Positions 1 through 5,834 of a stretch of 8,445 nt of DNA are shown piece after piece (position 1 is the first letter of the stretch; each line of letters starts with the position of its first letter). Origin of the DNA: Proteobacteria bacterium UBA1673 (GTDB lineage Bacteria > Pseudomonadota > Gammaproteobacteria > Comchoanobacterales > Comchoanobacteraceae). Position numbers and translations under genes: made by a program. The DNA is taken from contig DCKN01000101.1 in NCBI GenBank assembly GCA_002320385.1, positions 1 through 8,445 of the forward strand. Direction: 5' to 3'. The notes under the pieces are model-generated. The model did no database searches, was not told where the DNA came from, and saw only the letters and a list, made by a program, of their open reading frames with translations.

Positions 1-648
1 TTCTTGAAAGTAAATTTGTCCCTGGTTAACCGAGAATACTTTTTTTTCTGGTAGCATGATGGTGCCATGGGCATGGACTATTTTGGTCTTGTTGTTTTTT
101 TGCTGCATTGATATTGCAAGTCTGTTGTTTTGTTGGCCACTTTCGATGATCACTGTGTTGGGCGTATCCTGTGACATGGTTAGTTTATAATCTTGCCCTT
201 GGTAATTGGTTTTTACTACCAGTGTTTTTGACATCAAAGTGTAATTGATTGTTGATGCATTCAGTCTAAAAGTTTGTTTGATTAATGGATGTAGGCTGGC
301 AGGTAGCATCGATAGTATTGACGGGTCTAATTTCATTAGATTACAGTCTTTGATCGCTGCGCTGATTTCAATATTTTTTTTCCAGCGCCAGGTTAGTTTG
401 ATGTGATTGAGTGTGATGTTTTGATTGAGTGTTACTTGGCGTATTTTTGTCCCCGTGAGTAATGTGCCTTGAACATCACCCAGTCGAATATGTATGGGTG
501 CCTGACGTGCTGCAATCCTTAGTGCGAATCGAGTACCAATATTGGTTGATATGACCAAAAATCCAAGTAGTGTGATCATTGCAATGGCTGAGATGCTACC
601 AATACAGAGCCATCTTATCCAATGCTTTTTTATCTGTTGATTTGCCAT
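1..648 (-). CDS. tamB: TamB, translocation and assembly module inner-membrane subunit (5' part, runs off the left edge)
   Basis: TamB is the large inner-membrane-anchored, periplasm-spanning partner of TamA, and the pair is implicated in outer-membrane protein assembly and phospholipid transport. I translated the minus strand from the ATG at 648 and it stays open to position 1, giving 216 residues with no stop. The N-terminus is basic (MANQQIKKHWIRW), followed by one hydrophobic anchor at about residues 13-34, then IGTRFALRIAARQAP and a segment with GDVQGTLLTGTKIRQV and LTWRW. This arrangement of a signal anchor, then a V-x-G-x-L-x-x-G pattern and a Trp-containing beta stretch is characteristic of TamB N-termini. 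The start lies 6 nt downstream of the tamA stop, so the two are almost certainly co-transcribed. Full TamB is over 1,000 residues, so most of the gene, including the C-terminal DUF490 region, lies outside the window. The call rests on N-terminal features plus synteny. Confidence 0.85.
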   Translation of the reverse strand, partial: MANQQIKKHWIRWLCIGSISAIAMITLLGFLVISTNIGTRFALRIAARQAPIHIRLGDVQGTLLTGTKIRQVTLNQNITLNHIKLTWRWKKNIEISAAIKDCNLMKLDPSILSMLPASLHPLIKQTFRLNASTINYTLMSKTLVVKTNYQGQDYKLTMSQDTPNTVIIESGQQNNRLAISMQQKNNKTKIVHAHGTIMLPEKKVFSVNQGQIYFQE

Positions 649-654
649 AGCTTT

Positions 655-2409
655 CTATCTTATCAGTGGTTGGTGAATATTGATATTCAATCGCGTTTTC
701 ATAGAGGTGTTTCCTGAGTGATTTACTATCGGTTTGGCCATGCTTACTTCAAGATTGCCAGCTAATGTTTTCCATAATATACCACTTCCAATAGCGTAGG
801 ATGGTTTGGATGTGCTTAGATTTTTGGTTGCATCGCCGCCATCCATATATACGATTGCGAATAGATCTTTGCTAACCAGATGTTGTAGTTCAAGCGATCC
901 TGTGTACAGATAGCGGTTATAATCGTTTGTTTCGTTTGGATCTGCTCCAATACTGTTGTAAGCAAACCCTCTGACACTGTAGGTGCCGCCTGTATAGAAA
1001 TACCAACCGAGAGGGAGGGGGCTGCTTTTATTATCGCTAGCGATATAGCCTTGTTTCCCTCTGATCTGAACCATGCGCTTTTTATCGTTAGATGCACGAT
1101 TATATCGCTGTTGTAAAACTAGTTTGTAAAAATTATTGGGTGCGATGAACGGCTTGACGCTCGCGCTCATATCGCTTGTGAGTGCCAAGGTGGCATTGTT
1201 TTTTAGTTGCTTAATTAACCAGTTGTATTTAAGGCTGGGATAGAGAAGGTTAGTATGGTTAGCGGTGTTGTCGTCAAACTCTGATCGATCGACTGAGTAA
1301 TTGAGTGCTATTTCCTGTGCGAGACTGGTGTGATTATTGGGTCGTCTTTGAGTGATGTGCGCAAGTGTTGTTGTCAGGCTTCTGTCGGTGCCAACATAAT
1401 CAATGAATTGCTTTTTGTAGCCGAGCTGTATGTTAAAATAGTCTTGCGTTGGGTGTGTTCGAGGAATAGACAGCGTAGTGATTGCATAAGCGTATTTATC
1501 GCTGTTTAAAAAATCTGTAGTGGATCGCATACCTCGGTCGTTTAATAGGCTTCTTTGAATGCTAGCACTGTAGAATAGGTTTGCGTATGAGCTATAGCCG
1601 ATACCAAGTCCGTACTGAGTACGAGGAATGGGTTCGTAAAAAACTTGCGTTGGTATGGTCTTAGACTCATTATTGGGCGCGTTAGGTAGGACAGAGACGT
1701 TGGCAAATAGATTTGTTGATTCAAGATTATCTTTGTAGCTTGATATGAGAGAGGTGTTAAACTCGGTATTCATTGCATATGGCGCTAGTTTGCGTAAAAA
1801 TGACTTATCATAGATTTGTTGTTCGATAAAGATCTCACCAAAGCGATACAGTGGTCCAGTGTCAAGAATGATTTTTGTGCTAGCATGTTGCTTATCAGTG
1901 TCAATGATTAGTTGAGATGCATTTGTGCTTGCATCAACGTACCCAGCATGGTTTGCGATATTCAATAATTGTTTTTTATAATCTTCGTATTTGTCCGCCC
2001 TAAATATGGATCCAATTTGGAGGGTCATTTTGCTTTTTTGAGTGAGTGTTTCGACTTTCTTTTTACCTGGGCCATTGATTTCCACGTCTATCTGCTTTAG
2101 GTATACGGGTGGTCCCATTGTGCATGTTGCATGAAAGTTGTATTCTGCGTTAACGTGCTGAACTTGACATTGAGTCGAAAAATAGCCATAAGGTTGTGCT
2201 GCGGTTTCTATGATTGATGCTATTCGACTGCTGACTTGTTGTTTGCGGTGAGTGCTCATATCGACATCTCTGACGACGATTTTTTGGTTAATCATCAGTT
2301 GAGCGTTGTTTTGTACCTCTATGGGAATATTTTCTGAAAAGGTTATATTAAATTTATCTGCCCATGCATCTTTAGTTAGTAACGATGATACGAGGAATAT
2401 AAGCAGCAT
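655..2409 (-). CDS. tamA: TamA, Omp85-family outer-membrane component of the TAM complex
   Basis: TamA is an outer-membrane Omp85-family protein with periplasmic POTRA domains and a 16-stranded barrel, working with TamB. The 584-residue length matches the family (about 577 in E. coli). A signal peptide is visible: a hydrophobic run (LLIFLVSSLL) and an AWA|D cleavage site near residue 17. Three POTRA-like domains occupy roughly residues 20-100, 100-185 and 185-260, and the barrel roughly 265-584. The Omp85 loop-6 signature VRGF is at residues 479-482, preceded by GGTYS. A stop lies only five codons upstream of the ATG, so no longer ATG start exists. The signal peptide lacks any basic residue before the hydrophobic core, which is unusual. 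No strong Shine-Dalgarno is visible; a TATACT candidate -10 sits upstream. The next gene is tamB, which separates TamA from BamA, another Omp85 protein with five POTRA domains. Confidence 0.92.
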   Translation of the reverse strand: MLLIFLVSSLLTKDAWADKFNITFSENIPIEVQNNAQLMINQKIVVRDVDMSTHRKQQVSSRIASIIETAAQPYGYFSTQCQVQHVNAEYNFHATCTMGPPVYLKQIDVEINGPGKKKVETLTQKSKMTLQIGSIFRADKYEDYKKQLLNIANHAGYVDASTNASQLIIDTDKQHASTKIILDTGPLYRFGEIFIEQQIYDKSFLRKLAPYAMNTEFNTSLISSYKDNLESTNLFANVSVLPNAPNNESKTIPTQVFYEPIPRTQYGLGIGYSSYANLFYSASIQRSLLNDRGMRSTTDFLNSDKYAYAITTLSIPRTHPTQDYFNIQLGYKKQFIDYVGTDRSLTTTLAHITQRRPNNHTSLAQEIALNYSVDRSEFDDNTANHTNLLYPSLKYNWLIKQLKNNATLALTSDMSASVKPFIAPNNFYKLVLQQRYNRASNDKKRMVQIRGKQGYIASDNKSSPLPLGWYFYTGGTYSVRGFAYNSIGADPNETNDYNRYLYTGSLELQHLVSKDLFAIVYMDGGDATKNLSTSKPSYAIGSGILWKTLAGNLEVSMAKPIVNHSGNTSMKTRLNINIHQPLIR

Positions 2410-2690
2410 GCATTGATCTTGAAATTAACATCCTTTAGTATAGCGCAAGCACATATCTTGAGGCTATAGTCGACTATAAAATTGATGCACTGATTGATGG
2501 CCAGCGTTTGTTACGACTATGTCCTGAGGTGAGTTAGATTTGCGTAGCGTGTTCCTGTTGAACCCCGATTGCCATGCTGTGGTTCCCAGCTGGGCGGATG
2601 ATGTCGACGCCAAAGTCTAAATGTGCTATTGTAAGTTGAGTAGTAAAAATCTTTGTGTGCATGATGCGTGTTGGTGCGAGCTCTGAAGGG
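2410..2690. other. Gap between tamA and the holD-like gene: candidate divergent promoters and unproven short reading frames
   Basis: This stretch of about 280 bases separates two diverging genes. For tamA (minus strand) a TATACT candidate -10 lies at 2437-2442, with no good -35. On the plus strand TTGATC (2413-2418), a 17-nt spacer and TAGTAT (2436-2441) form a moderate sigma70 match, so both candidate -10 boxes fall on the same bases. Two short frames are present: 42 codons on the minus strand (2534-2662) and a 21-codon, Cys-rich frame on the plus strand (2621-2686). I recognise neither. The plus strand at 2540-2615 is also open in another frame, so the region could instead be gene debris. 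I see no tRNA, strong hairpin or repeat. Confidence 0.5.
2534..2662 (-). CDS. Possible small ORF of 42 residues, function unknown
   Basis: An ATG at 2662 on the minus strand opens a 42-codon frame ending in TAA at 2534-2536. The product begins MHTKIFTTQLTIAHLDF and continues through IIRPAGNHSMAIG. It has no transmembrane segment, signal peptide or motif that I recognise, and no clear Shine-Dalgarno precedes it. It lies upstream of tamA in the same direction, with about 125 nt between its stop and the tamA start. Against it being real: it is short, and the opposite strand is also open here. It is listed as a candidate only; it may be a chance frame or a remnant of a lost gene. Confidence 0.12.
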   Translation of the reverse strand: MHTKIFTTQLTIAHLDFGVDIIRPAGNHSMAIGVQQEHATQI

Positions 2691-3131
2691 ATGCAAAAAA
2701 TTGTTTTAAAGTTGATGGGCCATGCTCGATATCGCGCACTTGATTCGCTTCAGGTGTGGCGGGGTACTTACAAGCATAGTGATGCGCAATATTGGTGTTT
2801 GATCCTGTTTGATCGGGCTGATCGTAGTAGTTTACGCATTCTTAAATCTCTGTTTGATGGATTAAAAACGTCGATTGAGCCTGCATCGCAACCGGATGTG
2901 CAAACAGCTATTGATTCACGCCAATCCGTGATTTGGTGCTTTTCCGATTGTGATCTTCATGGGTGTGGTGGTCAAAACCAGGCTAATCAGCAAGCTGATG
3001 ATGCGTCCTTTGATACGTTATCAGTAGGGCGTGTAAAGACGCCTTTGGTGTTACTACCAACAGTGGATGAGATCAAACGCTCAGCTGAAATCAAGCAAAA
3101 GCTTTGGCAGTATTTTTTGCACTTAAAATAA
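2691..3131 (+). CDS. holD: Putative DNA polymerase III psi subunit (HolD-like)
   Basis: Psi is a small clamp-loader accessory protein that bridges the tau/gamma complex and chi, and through chi reaches SSB. The evidence is a pattern match, not a signature motif. Near the N-terminus YRALDSLQVWR fits the psi pattern of an L-x-x-L-x-I-x-x-W-x-R helix and strand. A hydrophobic strand follows (WCLILFD), then a helix, and the C-terminus reads TPLVLLPTVDEIKRS and then KQKLWQYF, like the family's P-x-L-x-x-L...LWQ ending. A Gln/Asp-rich stretch before that looks like a linker insertion. Length from the ATG at 2691 is 146 residues, against 137 in E. coli. The start is uncertain: GTG 2655, ATG 2661 or 2664 and ATG 2715 share the frame. 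A GAAGGG motif abuts the 2691 ATG, closer than ideal. The gene is 42 nt upstream of glyA. It could be another small protein; similarity is moderate. Confidence 0.5.
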   Translation: MQKIVLKLMGHARYRALDSLQVWRGTYKHSDAQYWCLILFDRADRSSLRILKSLFDGLKTSIEPASQPDVQTAIDSRQSVIWCFSDCDLHGCGGQNQANQQADDASFDTLSVGRVKTPLVLLPTVDEIKRSAEIKQKLWQYFLHLK

Positions 3132-3145
3132 ACATTTGTTATCAT
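3117..3145 (+). promoter_or_regulatory. Candidate sigma70 promoter of the glyA-nrdR-nusB-pgpA operon
   Basis: TTGCAC at 3117-3122 and TATCAT at 3140-3145 are separated by exactly 17 nt, a good sigma70 arrangement. The -35 box lies within the last codons of the holD-like gene and the -10 box in the gap before glyA. Transcription would start near 3152, leaving a leader of about 22 nt. No binding site for a regulator such as PurR or MetR is recognisable. Read-through from the upstream gene is also possible. Confidence 0.45.
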
Positions 3146-3163
3146 TAACGCACCGATTAAAAA

Positions 3164-3169
3164 AAGGAG
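3164..3169 (+). promoter_or_regulatory. Shine-Dalgarno of glyA
   Basis: AAGGAG is a strong ribosome-binding site. It lies 4 nt before the ATG at 3174 and 7 nt before an in-frame GTG at 3177. The spacing slightly favours the GTG, so the true N-terminus may be one residue shorter than annotated. Confidence 0.7.
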
Positions 3170-3173
3170 TGGC

Positions 3174-4430
3174 ATGGTGAAACAAATGCAGAATATTGAT
3201 ACAGACCAAGTGATTGAATCATTGATTGACGATGAGCTTGAACGTCAGAAAAATAATATCGTTTTGATTGCCTCTGAAAACCATGCGAGTCCAGGTGTCA
3301 TGAAGGCTCAGGGTAGTGTGTTAACGAATAAGTACGCTGAGGGATATCCAGGTAAGCGTTACTATGCAGGTTGTGAGTTTGTTGATCAGGTTGAACAATT
3401 GGCGATTGACCGTGCTAAAAAACTGTTTAATGTTGATTATGTTAATGTGCAGCCGCATTCTGGATCTCAAGCTAATCTTGCAGTGTTTAAGGCGATTTTA
3501 TCTCCAGGTGACACATTTATGGGTCTTGATTTAGCCCATGGGGGTCATTTATCTCATGGATGTGCAGCCAATATTTCAGGCCAGTATTATAATGCAGTTA
3601 CCTATAAGTTGGATGCAGAGACGGAAAAACTTGATTATGATGCTATCGAAGCGTTGGCGCTAAAGCATCAACCTAAATTAATTATTGCTGGATACTCAGC
3701 CTACTCCCTGGTGATTGACTGGGCTAGGCTAAGGCAAATTTGTGATAAAGTTGGTGCTCGATTGCATGCTGATATTGCTCATATCGCAGGATTAATCGCT
3801 GTAGGGATTTTTCCATCACCAGTTGATTATGCAGATGTTATTACAACCACGACGCATAAATCTTTGAGGGGCCCGCGTGGGGGTATGATCATGGTGCCCA
3901 AGGATGAGGCTTTAGCAAAGAAAATTAATCAGGCTATTTTCCCTGGATTGCAGGGTGGGCCATTGATGCATGTGATTGCAGCAAAGGCGGTGGCGTTTTT
4001 CGAAGCCTTACAGCCTGAGTTTGTTCACTATCAAAAACAGGTCGTAGAAAATGCTCGAGCAATGTGCGCGCGATTTAAATCACTTGGCTACAGGATTGTT
4101 TCTGATAGTACTGATACGCATCTTTTCTTAGTTGATCTGACTGAGCAGGCTATCACCGGCAAAGAAGCTGAAGAATCACTTGATCAGATCGGTATTATCG
4201 TTAACAAAAATACTGTGCCCAACGATCAGCGGTCACCATTTGTGACCAGCGGTATGCGTATTGGTTCTTGTGCGATTACAACGAGGGGTGTTGACGCAGA
4301 GGCTATTGTTGAAGTTGTTGATATGATTGATCGATGTCTAAAGAGTCGACATGATACATCGATGATGCGAGTGTTAGAGCAGTCAGTTAAAGATTTTTGT
4401 CGGCGTTACCCGATTTATCAATCGATGTAA
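3174..4430 (+). CDS. glyA: Serine hydroxymethyltransferase
   Basis: GlyA is a cytoplasmic PLP enzyme converting serine and tetrahydrofolate to glycine and 5,10-methylene-tetrahydrofolate, the main source of one-carbon units for purines, thymidylate and methionine. The 418-residue length is typical (417 in E. coli). Diagnostic segments appear in order: IASENHASPGV and TNKYAEGYPGKRYY near the N-terminus; QPHSGSQAN; LDLAHGGHLSHG; DIAHIAGL; and the PLP-lysine motif TTTTHKSLRGPRGG, with Lys229 as the Schiff-base residue. The C-terminal domain has DTHLFLVDL, NKNTVPND and RSPFVTSGMRIG. One small departure is YYAGCE where YYGGCE is usual. A strong Shine-Dalgarno precedes the start. Its stop overlaps the ribosome-binding site of nrdR, 9 nt downstream, as expected for the first gene of an operon. 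Identity is certain from the motifs. Confidence 0.98.
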   Translation: MVKQMQNIDTDQVIESLIDDELERQKNNIVLIASENHASPGVMKAQGSVLTNKYAEGYPGKRYYAGCEFVDQVEQLAIDRAKKLFNVDYVNVQPHSGSQANLAVFKAILSPGDTFMGLDLAHGGHLSHGCAANISGQYYNAVTYKLDAETEKLDYDAIEALALKHQPKLIIAGYSAYSLVIDWARLRQICDKVGARLHADIAHIAGLIAVGIFPSPVDYADVITTTTHKSLRGPRGGMIMVPKDEALAKKINQAIFPGLQGGPLMHVIAAKAVAFFEALQPEFVHYQKQVVENARAMCARFKSLGYRIVSDSTDTHLFLVDLTEQAITGKEAEESLDQIGIIVNKNTVPNDQRSPFVTSGMRIGSCAITTRGVDAEAIVEVVDMIDRCLKSRHDTSMMRVLEQSVKDFCRRYPIYQSM

Positions 4431-4439
4431 GGATTATTT

Positions 4440-4919
4440 ATGTGGTGCCCGCGCTGCAAAGAAAAAGAAACAAAAGTAACTGATTCTCGAGTTGTGAAAG
4501 AGCTTGGCTGTATAAGAAGACGACGAGCGTGTCTTGCTTGCCATTATCGATTTACTACGCGTGAATTCATAGAGATGCGTTATCCAAGGGTTGTCAAAAA
4601 AGATGGTGGACGCAGACAGTTTAGCGAAACAAAATTACGTAATGGTGTCAGCCGTGCTCTTGAGAAGCGTCCTTTGGTCTCTGAGCGCTTTGAGCAATTG
4701 ATTGCAGAAATTTTGCAGCAGATATTACAAAAGTCTGACGATGAGATTACCAGTCGTCAAATCGGTGGGATTATTTTGTCGGCTTTAAAACGTACTGATC
4801 AGGTTGCGTATGTTCGTTTTGCATCTGTCTATCAGAGTTTTGAGAACATTCAGTCGTTTCAATCATTGATTGATGATATGCAAGTATCAAATGTGACCCA
4901 AGAGGAGATAGATGGATGA
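4440..4919 (+). CDS. nrdR: NrdR, transcriptional repressor of ribonucleotide reductase genes
   Basis: NrdR senses ATP/dATP and represses nrd operons by binding NrdR boxes. The 159-residue protein has both expected domains. The N-terminal zinc ribbon shows Cys3-Cys6 (MWCPRC) and Cys31-Cys34 (CLAC), followed by the basic stretch RRRRAC and RFTTRE. The ATP-cone domain begins near PRVVKKDGGRRQFSETKL, continues with ALEKRP, and ends with VAYVRFASVYQSF at about residues 122-134. The start is fixed by an AAGGA ribosome-binding site at 4429-4433, 6 nt upstream, which overlaps the glyA stop. The glyA-nrdR pairing is common in gammaproteobacteria. No NrdR box is evident in the window, so its targets lie elsewhere. 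The gene ends in an ATGA overlap with nusB. In many relatives ribD and other riboflavin genes follow nrdR; here they do not. Confidence 0.97.
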   Translation: MWCPRCKEKETKVTDSRVVKELGCIRRRRACLACHYRFTTREFIEMRYPRVVKKDGGRRQFSETKLRNGVSRALEKRPLVSERFEQLIAEILQQILQKSDDEITSRQIGGIILSALKRTDQVAYVRFASVYQSFENIQSFQSLIDDMQVSNVTQEEIDG

Positions 4920-5350
4920 AAAAAACAATAGGAAAAAAATTTTTTGCGAAGCGCCAAGCCAGAAAAGTGGTCTTCAGTGCGCTTTACGCGACTTTAATTA
5001 CGGGTACGTCCATTGAAGTTAAAGCCTTATCAGACGTTTCAAAACAATTTGAGGATATCGATCTTGATTATGCGCGGTTGATTCTTCAAGTCTATATCCA
5101 GCGAACTGAGGCTATCAATGCATTGATTGATGAATTTGCACAACATAGTAAACGGGGAGGAAATACCGATGTTGAGCGTGCTATTTTGCAAATGGCTGTT
5201 GCAGAAATGTATGCATCAGATATTGAAAACCGGATCGTGATTAATGAGGCAATAGAAATTGCAAAAGAATATGGTTCTGATGACGGTTATAAGTTTATCA
5301 ATGCTGTGCTTGATAAAATAGCAAAAAAGATATCTGGGGTTGATGATTAA
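4916..5350 (+). CDS. nusB: NusB, transcription antitermination factor
   Basis: NusB binds NusE (ribosomal protein S10) and boxA RNA, promoting antitermination during rRNA transcription. The 144-residue length is normal (139 in E. coli). The N-terminal RNA-binding region FFAKRQARKVVFSALYA matches the Arg-rich start of the family, which is followed by an all-helical body. The C-terminal half carries VERAILQMAVAEM and the conserved IVINEAIEIAKEYGSDD, ending with KFINAVLDKIA. The start overlaps the nrdR stop as ATGA, with AGGAG at 4903-4907 giving 8-nt spacing, so translation is probably coupled. NusB usually follows ribH; here it directly follows nrdR. Downstream it overlaps pgpA by 8 nt, where thiL commonly intervenes in relatives. 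Confidence 0.96.
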   Translation: MKKTIGKKFFAKRQARKVVFSALYATLITGTSIEVKALSDVSKQFEDIDLDYARLILQVYIQRTEAINALIDEFAQHSKRGGNTDVERAILQMAVAEMYASDIENRIVINEAIEIAKEYGSDDGYKFINAVLDKIAKKISGVDD

Positions 5351-5834
5351 GATGGTGACGTCAAAGTTTGATATGGGCGACTGGTGGAGTTTTGGCTTAG
5401 GGTTGGGATTGCTCCCAATGCCTGGTACGATGGGGTCTCTACTGGCTCTGCCATTGGTTTTTTTGTTCAAGCTTATGCCGTCATGGGCGATGATGGCGTT
5501 TTTTCTGTTTGTGACAATTAGCTCTTGGTTTTTTTGCATTCGTACTTATCAAAAGCTTGGAAGTATCGATCATAGCTCGATTGTTAGTGATGAAGTTGTG
5601 GGTATGCTTTTTGCTTTTATACTTGTACCATTGAGCATGTCTTCTATCATGGTTGGTTTTTTGTTATTTCGAGTGCTTGATATTTTAAAGCCATGGCCTA
5701 TCTGTGTGATTGATCGAATGAAAAATTGGCGCGGTCATGAGGTGATGCTCGATGACGTATTAGCGGGGCTGATCACAAACGTATTTTTGCAATACTGGTT
5801 TCATCGATCCATATTTTCTGCGTTGATGCTTTGA
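5343..5834 (+). CDS. pgpA: Phosphatidylglycerophosphatase A
   Basis: PgpA dephosphorylates phosphatidylglycerol phosphate to phosphatidylglycerol at the inner membrane. The protein (163 residues from the ATG at 5343; E. coli has 172) shows the family motifs in order: GLGLLPMPGTMGSL near residues 19-32, IDHSSIVSDEVVGM around 78-91, and FRVLDILKPWPI followed by VMLDDVLAG in the last third. Acidic residues in SDE and LDD are the likely metal ligands. Several hydrophobic segments fit an integral membrane protein. The glycine-rich stretch before LDD is degenerate (NWRGHE in place of the usual HGGxG). Starts at TTG 5340, ATG 5343 and ATG 5352 share the frame; 5343 is chosen because a weak GGGG precedes it and overlap with nusB is modest. 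The 3' end overlaps the convergent HAD gene by 34 nt. Confidence 0.93.
   Translation: MIKMVTSKFDMGDWWSFGLGLGLLPMPGTMGSLLALPLVFLFKLMPSWAMMAFFLFVTISSWFFCIRTYQKLGSIDHSSIVSDEVVGMLFAFILVPLSMSSIMVGFLLFRVLDILKPWPICVIDRMKNWRGHEVMLDDVLAGLITNVFLQYWFHRSIFSALML

Noticed and set aside
816..1097. Minus-strand open frame of 93 codons inside tamA
   Set aside because: It lies in another frame of tamA, whose barrel and VRGF motif are clearly encoded here; no independent support.
2655..2690. GTG 2655 or ATG 2661/2664 as the start of the holD-like gene
   Set aside because: No ribosome-binding site precedes them and the added residues do not resemble psi N-termini; still possible, since the 2691 site is not ideal either.
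2987..3175. Minus-strand open frame of 62 codons opposite the holD-like gene
   Set aside because: It is antisense to a better-supported gene, has no recognisable domain, and its start overlaps the glyA start region.
3351..3380. GlyA YYAGCE in place of YYGGCE as a sign of altered specificity
   Set aside because: A single conservative Gly-to-Ala change; all PLP and folate-site motifs are intact, so ordinary serine hydroxymethyltransferase activity is expected.
5216..5539. Minus-strand open frame of 107 codons opposite nusB and pgpA
   Set aside because: Both sense-strand genes carry clear family motifs across this span; the antisense frame is a by-product.
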